A DNA stretch of 64,000 nt, from assembly GCA_964458605.1 (NCBI GenBank), contig CAYWLS010000007.1:1-64000 (forward strand), written 5' to 3'. Under the pieces are notes generated by a model. It had not been told where the DNA came from. It saw only the letters and a list, made by a program, of their open reading frames with translations, and searched no databases. This stretch comes from JBBSNV01 sp964458605 (lineage in GTDB: Bacteria; Pseudomonadota; Alphaproteobacteria; Reyranellales; JAQSWP01). Positions within the stretch are counted from its first letter, which is position 1, and each line of letters starts with the position of its first letter. Made by a program: the position numbers and the translations under genes. Shown piece after piece: positions 32,771 through 41,353 of this stretch.

Positions 32771-33208
32771 TCACGTTGCCGACGGCTCCCAGCCGGGCGG
32801 CGCCATCTCGAAGCCGGAAAATTCGAAGGCCGGCGCCACCGTGCAGCCGACCAGCGTATAGGCGCCCAGCGGCCGGGCGCTCTGCCACCATCCGGCCGGC
32901 ACCACGATTTGCGGCGCCTGGCGCACCAGGTCGGTGCCCAGAATCCGGCGCTGCACATGGCGGCCGTCTTCGCTCAGCGACAGTTCGAGCGGCTGGCCGG
33001 CATAGAAGTGCCAGACCTCGTCGGCGTCGACGCGGTGCCAGTGCGAGCGTTCGCCGGCTTGCAGCAGGTAATAGATCGCGGTGCTGGCGCCGCGCGAGCC
33101 GCCGGCTTGAGAACCAGAGGGCGGCGTGTGGCGAAAGGTTTCGCGAAACCAGCCGCCCTCGGGATGCGGTTGCAAGCCGAGGGCGGCGACGATTTCGGAC
33201 GCAGTCAT
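32771..33208 (-). CDS. DUF985 (cupin-5) family protein
   Basis: 145 residues. The cupin barrel shows HPEGGWFRETFRH near the start, STAIYYLLQAGERSHWHRVDADEVWHFYAG (metal-binding histidines) and PAGWWQSARPLGAYTLVGC. The reaction is unknown. Last gene of a minus-strand chain gloB-GST-GST-cupin; it starts 31 bases after the second GST stop. Confidence 0.88.
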   Translation of the reverse strand: MTASEIVAALGLQPHPEGGWFRETFRHTPPSGSQAGGSRGASTAIYYLLQAGERSHWHRVDADEVWHFYAGQPLELSLSEDGRHVQRRILGTDLVRQAPQIVVPAGWWQSARPLGAYTLVGCTVAPAFEFSGFEMAPPGWEPSAT

Positions 33209-33239
33209 GGCGTCGGACGCTCGGGGCGGTAGGACGCGC

Positions 33240-33851
33240 TCAGCCTTGCGGCATGGTCGCCTGCATCGACTTCTTCTTGGCGAACTTGTCGGCCCAGGCG
33301 GCCAGCTTGGGACGGCCCTTGCGCCAGTTCATGTCGGCGTAGCGGAAATCGAGATAGCCCAGCGCGCAGGCCACCGCGATCTGGCCGATGGTCAGTCCGC
33401 CGGCCAGATCCTTGGCTTCCTTTTCCAGCGCGTCCAGGCCGTTGGCGACCTTGCGCTTCTGCCCGTCGACCCATTCGGCCCAGCGCAGATTCTCCGGCCG
33501 CATCGCCGTCTCGTAGCGCGCCAGCAGCGCGGCATCGAGAATGCCGTCGCCCAGCGCCTGCTGCCGCAGCGCCTTGAAGCGGCGCGCGCCGGCGGCCGGG
33601 AACAGCTTGGCGCCCTTGTGGCGACTGTCGAGGTACTCGCAGATCACCGGCGAATCGAACAGCACCATGCCGTTGTCGAGCTGCAGGGCCGGCACCTTGC
33701 CCAGCGGATTGGCCTTGTCGAGATCCCTGTTGGCCTGCACCGGATTGGCCGCGGTCGGCACCTTTTCCAGCTTCTTGTCCAGCCCGCGCTCCAGGGCAAG
33801 GACCATCACCTTGCGTACGTAAGGCGAGGTCGGCGAGTACAGCAGCTTCAT
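33240..33851 (-). CDS. Glutathione S-transferase family protein
   Basis: 203 residues: an N-terminal thioredoxin fold (MKLLYSPTSPYVRKVMVLALE; the SPYVRK segment positions glutathione), the cis-proline in GKVPAL, the DSPVICEYLD gamma-glutamyl-binding segment, and an all-helical C-terminal domain with IGQIAVACALGYLDFR. ATG 33851 with GGGGAGAAG upstream. It lies 54 bases downstream of a second GST gene with similar layout. Confidence 0.92.
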   Translation of the reverse strand: MKLLYSPTSPYVRKVMVLALERGLDKKLEKVPTAANPVQANRDLDKANPLGKVPALQLDNGMVLFDSPVICEYLDSRHKGAKLFPAAGARRFKALRQQALGDGILDAALLARYETAMRPENLRWAEWVDGQKRKVANGLDALEKEAKDLAGGLTIGQIAVACALGYLDFRYADMNWRKGRPKLAAWADKFAKKKSMQATMPQG

Positions 33852-33905
33852 GTTCTTCTTCTCCCCTGTTGAAAGTCGCCCGCGTCGCATGACGCGGCGC
33901 GTCGC

Positions 33906-34517
33906 TCAGTCGATCGGCGGCGGCCTGGGTTTGGTGGCGGCGACCGAAGGCCTTGCCTGCATCTGCCCCAGCCACGCCGCCAGTTGCGGATGGTCGGCCT
34001 GCCAGGGCACGAGCTGCGCCACCGCCAGGAAGTCGAGCGCGCAGATCAGCGCGATGTGTCCGATATCGAATCCGTCGTCGAGCAAGGCGACGTCGCGCTC
34101 CAGCCCGTCGAGCGCGCGGGCGATGCCCGACTGCGAACGGGCCACCATCGTGCGATGCACGCGCTCGGGCTTGTGCATGCCGTTGAGCAGGATGACGACG
34201 CCCGCCTCCATCATGCCGTCGGCCAGCGCCTGGCGCTGCAGCGCGCGGGCGCGGCGCGACAGCTCGGCCGGCAGCAGGCGATGGCCGCCGTCCAGCGCAT
34301 CGAGATAGTCGCAGATGGTCGCCGAGTTGAACAGGTTGACGCCCTGGTCGGTCAGCAGCGCCGGAATCTTGCTGAGCGGATTGACGGCCAGCATTTCCGG
34401 CGTCGATTGCCAGGGATTGATGCGCAGCTTCTCGGTCTGCTCGTCCAGACCCAGCTCGATCAGGGCGATCTGGACCTTGCGGCTGAACGGCGAGGCGGGA
34501 TGGGTGTAGAGCTTCAC
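33906..34517 (-). CDS. Glutathione S-transferase family protein
   Basis: 203 residues, starting with GTG at 34517 14 bases after gloB. The thioredoxin fold begins VKLYTHPASPFSRKVQIAL, with LSKIPAL (cis-Pro) and NSATICDYLD. The helical domain ends in a proline-rich tail (KPRPPPID). It shares the same domain plan and length as the next gene, consistent with an old duplication. Neighbouring gloB suggests a glutathione-dependent detoxification operon. Confidence 0.9.
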   Translation of the reverse strand: MKLYTHPASPFSRKVQIALIELGLDEQTEKLRINPWQSTPEMLAVNPLSKIPALLTDQGVNLFNSATICDYLDALDGGHRLLPAELSRRARALQRQALADGMMEAGVVILLNGMHKPERVHRTMVARSQSGIARALDGLERDVALLDDGFDIGHIALICALDFLAVAQLVPWQADHPQLAAWLGQMQARPSVAATKPRPPPID

Positions 34518-34531
34518 GGGATCGCCGGTGC

Positions 34532-35308
34532 CTAGCGGAAGCTGTCCTTGCGGGCGCGCACCTCGGCGAACACGCGCACCGGGTCCGCGTCGCGCAGGCC
34601 GACCGCCGCCGCTACCGCCGGGTCGTCGGCGCGCAGGAACGGGTTGGTGGCGCGCTCCTGTCCCATGGTCGAGGGCACCGTCGCCTGGCCGCCGGCGCGC
34701 AGCCGGTCGATCTCGCCGCTGCGGGCGCGCAACGCGGCGTTGGCGGGATCGACGGTCAGGGCGAAGCGCGCATTGCTTTGCGTGTATTCGTGGGCGCAGT
34801 AGACCCGCGTGCTGTCGGGCAGGCTGCGCAGCTTGGACAGCGAGGTCCACATCTGTTGCGGCGTGCCCTCGAACAGCCGGCCGCAACCCAGCGCGAACAG
34901 CGTATCGCCGCAGAACAGCGCATCGTGGTCCTTGAACCAATAGGCGATGTGGCCGCGCGTGTGGCCGGGCACGAAGAACACCTGGGCGCGCGCCTTGCCG
35001 AAATCGTAGCTATCGCCGTCGCCCAGCTGCACGTCGATGCCGGGGATGCGCGCGGCGTCTGGCCTGGGCCCGACGATGGTGCAGCCGCTCCATTCCTTGA
35101 GCGCCAGATTGCCGCCGACATGGTCGCCGTGGTGGTGCGTGTTGAGGATATGGGTCAGCTTCCAGCCGCGCCGGTCGAGCGCCTGCATCACCGGCTCGGC
35201 CACGGCGGGATCGACCGCCGCCACGGCGCCGCTTTGCGGCTCGCGCACCAGCCAGATGTAGTTGTCCTGCAGCACCGGCAGGCGGACGATGTCGAGTTGA
35301 TCGGGCAT
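34532..35308 (-). CDS. gloB: Hydroxyacylglutathione hydrolase (glyoxalase II)
   Basis: 258 residues, usual length. It hydrolyses S-lactoylglutathione to lactate and glutathione. The metallo-beta-lactamase metal motif is THHHGDHVGGN with His58, His60, Asp62 and His63; the second-shell motifs GHTRGHIAYWF, FCGDTLFALGCGR and the C-terminal glyoxalase II domain (CAHEYTQSNARFAL, then ATNPFLR) are present. First gene of the chain gloB-GST-GST-cupin; divergent from a methyltransferase gene. Confidence 0.95.
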   Translation of the reverse strand: MPDQLDIVRLPVLQDNYIWLVREPQSGAVAAVDPAVAEPVMQALDRRGWKLTHILNTHHHGDHVGGNLALKEWSGCTIVGPRPDAARIPGIDVQLGDGDSYDFGKARAQVFFVPGHTRGHIAYWFKDHDALFCGDTLFALGCGRLFEGTPQQMWTSLSKLRSLPDSTRVYCAHEYTQSNARFALTVDPANAALRARSGEIDRLRAGGQATVPSTMGQERATNPFLRADDPAVAAAVGLRDADPVRVFAEVRARKDSFR

Positions 35309-35385
35309 GGCGGTGTTCCGGCGCGGCGGTCCCTGGCATCCGCACTTTTGTGCGGTTTTGCCGGCACCGTAGCACCCCGGGGATG

Positions 35386-35412
35386 GCCCCGTCACGGGGC
35401 GGATGCTAGAAT
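35386..35412 (+). promoter_or_regulatory. Palindrome plus -10 box upstream of the methyltransferase gene
   Basis: GCCCCGT-C-ACGGGGC (35386-35400) is a perfect 7-bp-arm palindrome located just upstream of TAGAAT (35407-35412). The ATG at 35420 is only 7 bases after that box and no Shine-Dalgarno sequence is present, so the transcript may be leaderless and the palindrome may act as an operator. Confidence 0.45.
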
Positions 35413-35419
35413 ATTTCTC

Positions 35420-36196
35420 ATGTGGAACGACATCGTCGACCTGCGCGATTTCTACGAGCGCAGCCTGGGCCAGGTCGCCCAGCGGCTGATCCGCCAGCGC
35501 CTGCGCCTGCTGTGGTCGAGCGTGCGCGGCGACAACGTGCTGGGGCTGGGCTACGCCACGCCGTTCCTGCGGCCGTTCATGGAAGAGGCCGAGCGCGTGA
35601 TCGCCATGATGCCGGCCGCCCAGGGCGTGCTGCGCTGGCCCGGTCCCCATCGCGTCGACGGCAAGCGCAACCGCGTTGCCCTGGTCGACGAAGCGGCGCT
35701 GCCCTTGCCCGATCGTTCGATGGATCGCGTGCTGCTGGTGCACGCGCTGGAATGCACCGAGCAGATGCGGCCGATGCTGCGCGAGATCTGGCGCGTGCTG
35801 GCCGATGGCGGGCGGCTGATCGTGATCGCGCCCAACCGCACCGGCCTGTGGGCCCAGCTCGAACGCACGCCCTTCGGCACCGGCCATACCTATTCGGCCA
35901 ACCAGCTCAGCCGGCTGTTGCGCAACACCATGTTCACGCCGATGCAGGAGACCCGCGCGCTCTACGTGCCGCCGGTCAACTCGCGCATGGTGCTGCGCGC
36001 GGCGCCGGCCATCGAGCGGCTGGGCCAGCGCTGGCTGCCGCGGCTGGCCGGCGTGGTGATGGTCGAGGCGTCGAAGCAGCTTTACGCGGCCACCGGCCTG
36101 ATCTCGGCCGATCCCAAACCGGTGCGGGCCAAGCTGCGCGTCATCGGTCCCTCCGCCGCGCGCGGCGAGCCGACCCACTCCAATCACGTCGAATAG
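35420..36196 (+). CDS. SAM-dependent methyltransferase adjacent to gloB
   Basis: 258 residues. Motif I is NVLGLGYATPFLRPF near residue 38. Post-I sequence LPLPDRSMDRVLLVHALECTE and LREIWRVLADGGRLIVIAPNR are Methyltransf_11-like. The C-terminal part has a hydrophobic segment (RWLPRLAGVVMVEASKQLY). The substrate is unknown. No ribosome-binding site precedes the ATG. Confidence 0.82.
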   Translation: MWNDIVDLRDFYERSLGQVAQRLIRQRLRLLWSSVRGDNVLGLGYATPFLRPFMEEAERVIAMMPAAQGVLRWPGPHRVDGKRNRVALVDEAALPLPDRSMDRVLLVHALECTEQMRPMLREIWRVLADGGRLIVIAPNRTGLWAQLERTPFGTGHTYSANQLSRLLRNTMFTPMQETRALYVPPVNSRMVLRAAPAIERLGQRWLPRLAGVVMVEASKQLYAATGLISADPKPVRAKLRVIGPSAARGEPTHSNHVE

Positions 36197-36239
36197 CTCA
36201 AGCGGTTGAATCTTCGCGATATTTTCTGTGCCTGACGGA

Positions 36240-36257
36240 CTACCTACCAGTAGGTAG
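36240..36257. promoter_or_regulatory. Perfect 18-bp palindrome, probable TetR operator
   Basis: CTACCTAC-CA-GTAGGTAG has perfect 8-bp arms and ends 9 bases before the TetR start codon. The position and symmetry fit autoregulation by the downstream TetR protein. Confidence 0.7.
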
Positions 36258-36266
36258 GTTAACAAT

Positions 36267-36896
36267 ATGAAGGCAAAGCCAATATCCTCGGTCGAAGCGA
36301 CGGTCCCGCTGCCGGCCGACACGCGCGCGCACATCCTCGATGTCGGGGAAAAGCTGCTGCTGGAGCGCGGCTATGCCGGCTTCTCCTATCAGGACATCGC
36401 CGAGGCGGTCGGCATCCGCAAGGCGTCGATCCACCATCACTTCGCGGCCAAGGAAGATCTCGGCGCGGCGATCGTCGAGCGGGCGCGCCAGCGGCTGTTC
36501 GAGCGGCGCGGCCCGGTGGCTGGCGACGCCCTGGGTGTCCGCCAGCAGTTCGACGGTTTCCTGCGCTTCTTCGAGAAGCTGGCGCTGCAAGGCGACCGGC
36601 TGTGCATCGGCGGCCGGCTCAGCGCCGATCTGTCGGTGTTGCCCGACGCGGTGCGCAGCAGTTTCGGTGGCTTCACTTCCGATAACGGCGAATGGCTGGG
36701 CGAGTTGTTCGACGCCGGCCAGCGGCTGGGCGTGTTCAAGACCGATGCAGCGCCGGCCGACCAGGCGCTGCTGCTGGGCGCGGCGGTGCAGGGTGCGGTG
36801 CAGGTCGCCCGCGCCCGCGGCGACGTTCAATATTTCCGCCGCATCGCCCAACAGCTTCGCCGGCAATTGCTGCGGGCGCCGCAACAACAAGACTGA
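36267..36896 (+). CDS. TetR/AcrR family regulator
   Basis: 209 residues. The HTH domain is at about residues 15-62 (ILDVGEKLLLERGYAGFSYQDIAEAVGIRKASIHHHFAAKEDL). The C-terminal domain is the TetR_C_6-like type. It is followed by a hydrolase and an MFS exporter gene that it probably represses, and preceded by a strong palindrome. No clear Shine-Dalgarno site; the ATG is fixed by the HTH position. Confidence 0.92.
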   Translation: MKAKPISSVEATVPLPADTRAHILDVGEKLLLERGYAGFSYQDIAEAVGIRKASIHHHFAAKEDLGAAIVERARQRLFERRGPVAGDALGVRQQFDGFLRFFEKLALQGDRLCIGGRLSADLSVLPDAVRSSFGGFTSDNGEWLGELFDAGQRLGVFKTDAAPADQALLLGAAVQGAVQVARARGDVQYFRRIAQQLRRQLLRAPQQQD

Positions 36897-36934
36897 AGAT
36901 CGGGTCGACGGGAGCTGACGATGGAGAGACCGTC

Positions 36935-37780
36935 ATGACGCTTCCTGTCCTGTCGGTCCGCACCGCGCGCTGCCTGGCCCGCCGGTTCCGCACGCCGCGC
37001 CCCGCCCTGGGGCAAAAGCCGCGCCGGCCGGAGGAAATGGCAGTGCTGCTCAATGCCCGGCCGCTCTGCCTGCGCTTCGAGGGCCTGGACCTTGCGGGCT
37101 ACGAGTGGCGGCCGCGCTACGGCGCCGGCGACGGCGCGCCGATCCTGCTGATGCATGGCTGGGAAGGCCGCGCCAGCCAGTTCGCCCTGCTGATCGAGAC
37201 CTTGCTGCGCCACGGCCATCGTGTGGTCGCGTTCGACGCGCCGGGCCATGGCGATTCGCCGGGCGCGGAGAGCACGGTCGGCGCCTTCGCCGATCTGGTG
37301 CTGGAGATCGACCACGCTCACGGACCGTTCCATGCGGCGATCGGCCATTCGATGGGTGCCGCTTCGGTGCTGGCGGCCGCCACGCGCGGTCTGCGCGCCG
37401 ACAAGGTGGTGGCGATCGCCGTCCCCGCTTCGCTGCGCCGCGCCGCCACCCGCGGCGCACGGGCGCTGGGCCTGCCTCGGTCCGCGCTGCGGCCGTTCCT
37501 GGATGACGTGGCCGCGGCCAACCGGCGTCCGCTCGAGGCGCTCGATTTCGACCGGCTGCTGCCGCCGCCCGATCTCGCCGTGCTGCTGCTGACCGATCCG
37601 CGCGACGGCGAAGTGCGGGCTTCGGAGTCGGCGGCGGTGGCGGGGGTATGGCCCAATGCCAGGCTGTGCCATATCGCCGGCGTCGGTCATCGCCGCATCC
37701 TGGCGGCGGAGAGCACGCAGCGCCTGGTGATCGATTTCATCGGCGGCGCGGGCGTGTCGGGTCTGGCGGTGGCGTCATGA
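36935..37780 (+). CDS. Alpha/beta-fold hydrolase
   Basis: 281 residues. LLMHGWEGRASQF near residue 72 is the oxyanion segment, the nucleophile elbow is IGHSMGAASVLA near residue 137, the acid lies in LLLTDPRDGEV and the histidine in GVGHRRILA. ATG 36935 has GGAGAG upstream. Its stop overlaps the MFS gene start (ATGA), so the two are co-translated. Substrate unknown; the regulator-hydrolase-exporter layout suggests handling of a toxic ester or xenobiotic. Confidence 0.87.
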   Translation: MTLPVLSVRTARCLARRFRTPRPALGQKPRRPEEMAVLLNARPLCLRFEGLDLAGYEWRPRYGAGDGAPILLMHGWEGRASQFALLIETLLRHGHRVVAFDAPGHGDSPGAESTVGAFADLVLEIDHAHGPFHAAIGHSMGAASVLAAATRGLRADKVVAIAVPASLRRAATRGARALGLPRSALRPFLDDVAAANRRPLEALDFDRLLPPPDLAVLLLTDPRDGEVRASESAAVAGVWPNARLCHIAGVGHRRILAAESTQRLVIDFIGGAGVSGLAVAS

Positions 37781-39318
37781 GCCAACCTGAAATCGCCGCC
37801 GGCGTCGTGGCGTCGGCGCATGACGATCGCCGCCGTCGCCAGGTGCTGCTGGCCGCCGGCATCGGCTCCTTCGTGCTGACGGTCGACATGTTCGTGGTCA
37901 CGGTGGCGCTGCCGCGCATCGCCACCGCCTTTGCCGCGCCCCCCGACCTGATCGGCTGGGTGGTGTCGGCCAATGCGCTGGCCCAGGGCGTGCTGACCCT
38001 GGCGATGGGCCGGCTGGGCGACGTGCTGGGCCGCAAGCGCGTCTATATGAGTGGGCTGGCGCTGTTCCTGCTGGGCTCGATCGGCTGCGGCCTGGCCCAG
38101 AGCATCTGGCAGTTGATCGCCTTTCGCGCGCTGCAGGGCGTGGCCGCCGCCTCGATGTGGCCCGGCACCTTGTCGCTGCTGGTGCAGGCCTTCCCTGCCG
38201 CGCAGCGCGGCCGGGCGATCGGCCTGTCGGGCGGCATCGCCGGCATCGGCCTGATCGTCGGCCCGCCGCTGGGCGGATTGCTGGCTCAAGCCGAGACCTG
38301 GCGCCTGGTGTTCTTCGTCAACGTGCCGGTGGTGCTGGCGGCGCTGTGGTTCGCCGGGCGCGGCGTCGGCGAATCGCGCGACCATACCGTGCCCCGGGTG
38401 ATCGACTGGGGCGGCGTGGTGCTGCTGACCGCGACCCTGACCTTGCTGTCGATCGGCCTGCGCAGCGGCTGGACCCAGTCCTGGACCGCCACGCCGACCC
38501 TGGCGCTGCTGCTGGGCGCACTGGCGCTGGGCGGAGCCTTCCTGTGGCTGGAATCGCGCCTGCAGCATCCGCTGGTCGAGGTGGCGCTGTTCGCCAACCG
38601 CACCTTCGCCATCGCCTGCCTGTGCTCGTTCCTGTTCTACGCCGCCAATTTTGGCGCGCTGCCCTATCTCAGCCTGTTCACCCAGAATTTCCTGGGCTTC
38701 GGCCCGCTCGAAGGCGGGCTGGCCTTCATCCCCTCGACCCTGCCGGTGGCGCTGATGATGCTGTTCGGCGGCGGGCTGGCGCAGCGCCATGCCGCGCGCA
38801 TCGGCGTGCTGTTCGCCATCGCCGGCCTGTGCCTGATCGCCGCCGGGCTGCTGATCGTGTTCACGCTGACGCCGGCGGCCGGCTATTGGCTCGGCCTGCT
38901 GCCTTCCTATGTGGTGCGCGGCGTCGGCATCGGGCTGATGATCTCGGCCACCTCCTATGCGGCGGTCTCGGCGCTGCCGCCGGAAAAATCCGGTCTCACC
39001 TCCGGCACCTTGTCGATGGCGCGCCAGATCGGCACCGCCTTCGGCGTCGGCCTGTGCGCGATGGTTTACACCAACGCGTTGCAGTCGGCGCTGCCGCCGG
39101 CGGCAGCGGGAAACGCTCCCGCGCTCGCTGCCGCCGTGCGGTTCCATGTCGCCACGCCGCCGGACGTACCGGCCGCGCTGGTGCCGTCGCTGGCCCAGGC
39201 CATCGTCGACGGGCTGATCGGCCTGTCGATCGTCACGACCCTGATCTTCGGCGTGGTGGTGGCGCTGACCTTCCTGATCCGGCGGCCGCCCCGGCTGACG
39301 CTGGCGCCGGCCGAATAG
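37777..39318 (+). CDS. MFS transporter, DHA2 (14-TM drug:proton antiporter) type
   Basis: 513 residues with about 14 helices. Motif A is GRLGDVLGRKRVY near residue 87; the DHA2-type motif C is GIAGIGLIVGPPLGGLL near residue 152. It probably exports drugs or other toxic compounds by proton antiport at the inner membrane. It is translationally coupled to the preceding hydrolase gene and lies in a TetR-led operon. Confidence 0.92.
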   Translation: MSQPEIAAGVVASAHDDRRRRQVLLAAGIGSFVLTVDMFVVTVALPRIATAFAAPPDLIGWVVSANALAQGVLTLAMGRLGDVLGRKRVYMSGLALFLLGSIGCGLAQSIWQLIAFRALQGVAAASMWPGTLSLLVQAFPAAQRGRAIGLSGGIAGIGLIVGPPLGGLLAQAETWRLVFFVNVPVVLAALWFAGRGVGESRDHTVPRVIDWGGVVLLTATLTLLSIGLRSGWTQSWTATPTLALLLGALALGGAFLWLESRLQHPLVEVALFANRTFAIACLCSFLFYAANFGALPYLSLFTQNFLGFGPLEGGLAFIPSTLPVALMMLFGGGLAQRHAARIGVLFAIAGLCLIAAGLLIVFTLTPAAGYWLGLLPSYVVRGVGIGLMISATSYAAVSALPPEKSGLTSGTLSMARQIGTAFGVGLCAMVYTNALQSALPPAAAGNAPALAAAVRFHVATPPDVPAALVPSLAQAIVDGLIGLSIVTTLIFGVVVALTFLIRRPPRLTLAPAE

Positions 39319-39328
39319 CTGTGCGCGG

Positions 39329-39988
39329 TTAGCGCCGGCGCAGCAGGAACACCGCCTGCTCGGCGCGCCAGTTGGCGAAGCCGGGCAGGGAGGGGCCGCC
39401 GCCGATCTGCTTGCCCTTCTGGTCGAGCGCCACGGCGCGCTCGACCTCGACGCCCAGCTCGCCGCACAGCGCCAGGAAGTCGTCGATGGTGCAGAGATGG
39501 ATGTTGGGCGTGTCGTACCAGCGGAACGGCAGGGAGCGGGTCTGCGGCATGTGGCCGGTCAGCAGCAGCGCCAGCCGCACCTTCCAGAAGCCGAAATTGG
39601 GGAACGACACGATGGCGCGCCGGCCCACGCGTAGCAATTGGCTGAGCACGCCGCGCGGATCGCGGGTCGCCTGCAGGGTCTGGCCCAGCACCACGTAGTC
39701 GAAGGCGTTGTCGGGATAGGCGCGCAAATCGGTGTCGGCGTCGCCCTGGATCACCGACAGCCCGTTCTGCACGCAGGCATTGACGCCTTCCTGGCTCAGC
39801 TCCATGCCGCGGCCGTCGACCTGCTTGAAGCTGGCCAGGTAGTCGAGCAGCGCGCCGTCGCCGCAGCCGACATCGAGCACCCGGCTGTTGGCCGCGATCA
39901 TGTCGGCGATGAGCTGCAGGTCGACGCGGATGTCGGCGGCGCGGACATCGTTGGCGTAGGGGGCGGTGGTTTCGGCCATCGTGGTCAT
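39329..39988 (-). CDS. metW: Methionine biosynthesis protein MetW
   Basis: 219 residues, SAM-methyltransferase-like fold: VLDVGCGDGALLDYL near residue 38, then QGDADTDL and the MetW-typical YVVLGQTLQATRDP and VSFPNFGFWKVRL, WYDTPNIHLCTIDDF. MetW acts with MetX in homoserine acylation for methionine synthesis. The ATG at 39988 is used; ATG 39979 is an alternative. It starts 8 bases after the metX stop in the usual metX-metW order. Confidence 0.93.
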   Translation of the reverse strand: MTTMAETTAPYANDVRAADIRVDLQLIADMIAANSRVLDVGCGDGALLDYLASFKQVDGRGMELSQEGVNACVQNGLSVIQGDADTDLRAYPDNAFDYVVLGQTLQATRDPRGVLSQLLRVGRRAIVSFPNFGFWKVRLALLLTGHMPQTRSLPFRWYDTPNIHLCTIDDFLALCGELGVEVERAVALDQKGKQIGGGPSLPGFANWRAEQAVFLLRRR

Positions 39989-39996
39989 CGGCGCGC

Positions 39997-41166
39997 TCAG
40001 GCCGGCAGGCCGCGCTGGCGGGCGGCGCCGTTGAGGAAGCCGCTCAGGGTGCGGAACAGATCCGGCTCGTCGAGCAGGAAGGCGTCGTGGCCCTTGTCGG
40101 TCTCGACCTCGACGAAGGAGACGTTGGCGGCCACCGCGTTCAGCGCCCGCACGATCTCGCGGCTCTCCGCGGTCGGGAACAGCCAGTCGCTGGTGAAGGA
40201 GATCAGGCAGAACCGCGCCTTGCTGCCGCGGAAGGCGTTGGCCAGCACCCCGCCGTGTTCCGCCGCCAGGTCGAAATAGTCCATGGCGCGGGTGATGTAG
40301 AGATAGGAATTGGCGTCGAAGCGCTCGACGAAGGTCGATCCCTGGTGGCGCAGATAGCTTTCCACCTGGAAATCCGCCTCGAAGCCGTAGCCCAGCTTGA
40401 CCCGGTCCTGCAGGTTGCGGCCGAACTTGCGATGCAGCGCCGGCTCCGACAGATAGGTGATATGCGCCGCCATGCGCGCCACCGCCAGGCCGCGATGCGG
40501 CGTGACGTTGTGGATGTGGTAGTCGCCGTGATGCCAGTCGGGATCGGCCATGATCGCCTGGCGGCCGACCTCGTGGAAGGCGATGTTCTGGGCCGAGTGG
40601 CGCCAGGAGGTGGCCAGCGGCACGGCGGCGAACACCCGCTCGGGATAGGCCGCCGCCCATTGCAGCACCTGCATGCCGCCCATCGAGCCGCCGATGACGC
40701 AGAACAGCGTGTCGATGCCGAGATGATCCAGCAGCATGGCCTGGGCCCGCACCATGTCGGCGATGGTGACGACCGGAAAGTTCAGCCCGTAGCGCTGGCC
40801 GGTGGCGGGGTCGATCTCGGTCGGGCCGCTGCTGCCCATGCAGCCGCCGATCACGTTGGCGCAGACCAGGAAGTAGCGCTCGGTGTCGAGCGGCAGACCC
40901 GGCCCGACCATGTTCTCCCACCAGCCGGGCTTGCCGGTGACGGGGCTGGGACTGGCCACGAACTGGTCGAGCGACAAAGCGTGGCAGATCAGGATGGCGT
41001 TGGACTTGTCCGCATTGAGGGTGCCGTAGGTCTCGTAGGCCACGGTGAACGGGCCGAGTTCGGCGCCGCAGTCCAGTTTCAGCTTGCGATCCTGTCCGAG
41101 CACGGCCGAGCGGCCGGCCCGCAGGGCCAGCGTACTGGGCAGCGTCACAGGGGCGATCACGCTCAT
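39997..41166 (-). CDS. metX: Homoserine O-acyltransferase MetX
   Basis: 389 residues of the alpha/beta-hydrolase fold, transferring acetyl (in some relatives succinyl) from CoA to homoserine, the first committed step of methionine synthesis. Ser161 (IGGSMGGMQVLQW), Asp327 (FTSDWLFPT) and His360 (DKGHDAF) form the triad. NVIGGCMGSSGPTEIDP is the MetX-specific loop. A promoter and a GC-rich leader precede it. Followed by metW. Confidence 0.95.
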   Translation of the reverse strand: MSVIAPVTLPSTLALRAGRSAVLGQDRKLKLDCGAELGPFTVAYETYGTLNADKSNAILICHALSLDQFVASPSPVTGKPGWWENMVGPGLPLDTERYFLVCANVIGGCMGSSGPTEIDPATGQRYGLNFPVVTIADMVRAQAMLLDHLGIDTLFCVIGGSMGGMQVLQWAAAYPERVFAAVPLATSWRHSAQNIAFHEVGRQAIMADPDWHHGDYHIHNVTPHRGLAVARMAAHITYLSEPALHRKFGRNLQDRVKLGYGFEADFQVESYLRHQGSTFVERFDANSYLYITRAMDYFDLAAEHGGVLANAFRGSKARFCLISFTSDWLFPTAESREIVRALNAVAANVSFVEVETDKGHDAFLLDEPDLFRTLSGFLNGAARQRGLPA

Positions 41167-41241
41167 AACGGTTCCGAAACGGCTCTTCCCTCGAGGGTCT
41201 GGCGGGCGCAGGGCCCGGACCTTCGCCCCGGTTTCGCGGGG
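41167..41241 (-). promoter_or_regulatory. GC-rich structured 5' leader of metX
   Basis: The predicted transcript has about 75 untranslated bases that can form several stems, such as CCCC...GGGG, GGTC...GACC and the palindrome CCCTCGAGGG. It does not show the conserved core of SAM-II or SAH riboswitches, so it may be an unrecognised control element or just GC-rich leader. Confidence 0.3.
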
Positions 41242-41247
41242 GAACGC

Positions 41248-41277
41248 TACCTAGGGAGTGGCGGCCCGCGGTGTCAA
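41248..41277 (-). promoter_or_regulatory. Promoter of metX-metW
   Basis: On the minus strand TTGACA (41277-41272), an 18-base spacer and TAGGTA (41253-41248). The -35 is a perfect consensus; start predicted near 41241. Confidence 0.6.
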
Positions 41278-41353
41278 TGTTTTCTTTGCTTTTGCCGGCT
41301 TCTGCCCCTACTACTATCGCCCGCCGCCCGGTTGCGGCCAAGCCCGATTGATC

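Noticed and set aside
34532..36334. A 600-codon minus-strand frame extending gloB upstream
   Set aside because: The conserved GloB protein starts at 35308; the extension is antisense to the methyltransferase gene.
36692..36934. Longer N-terminus for the hydrolase after the TetR gene
   Set aside because: It would overlap the TetR coding region out of frame; ATG 36935 has a good ribosome site.
37687..39147. A 486-codon minus-strand frame opposite the MFS transporter
   Set aside because: Gln/Arg/His-rich antisense shadow with no recognisable domain.
41167..41280. SAM-II riboswitch upstream of metX
   Set aside because: The conserved SAM-II core (including the GCTAAA-like 3' part) is not present.
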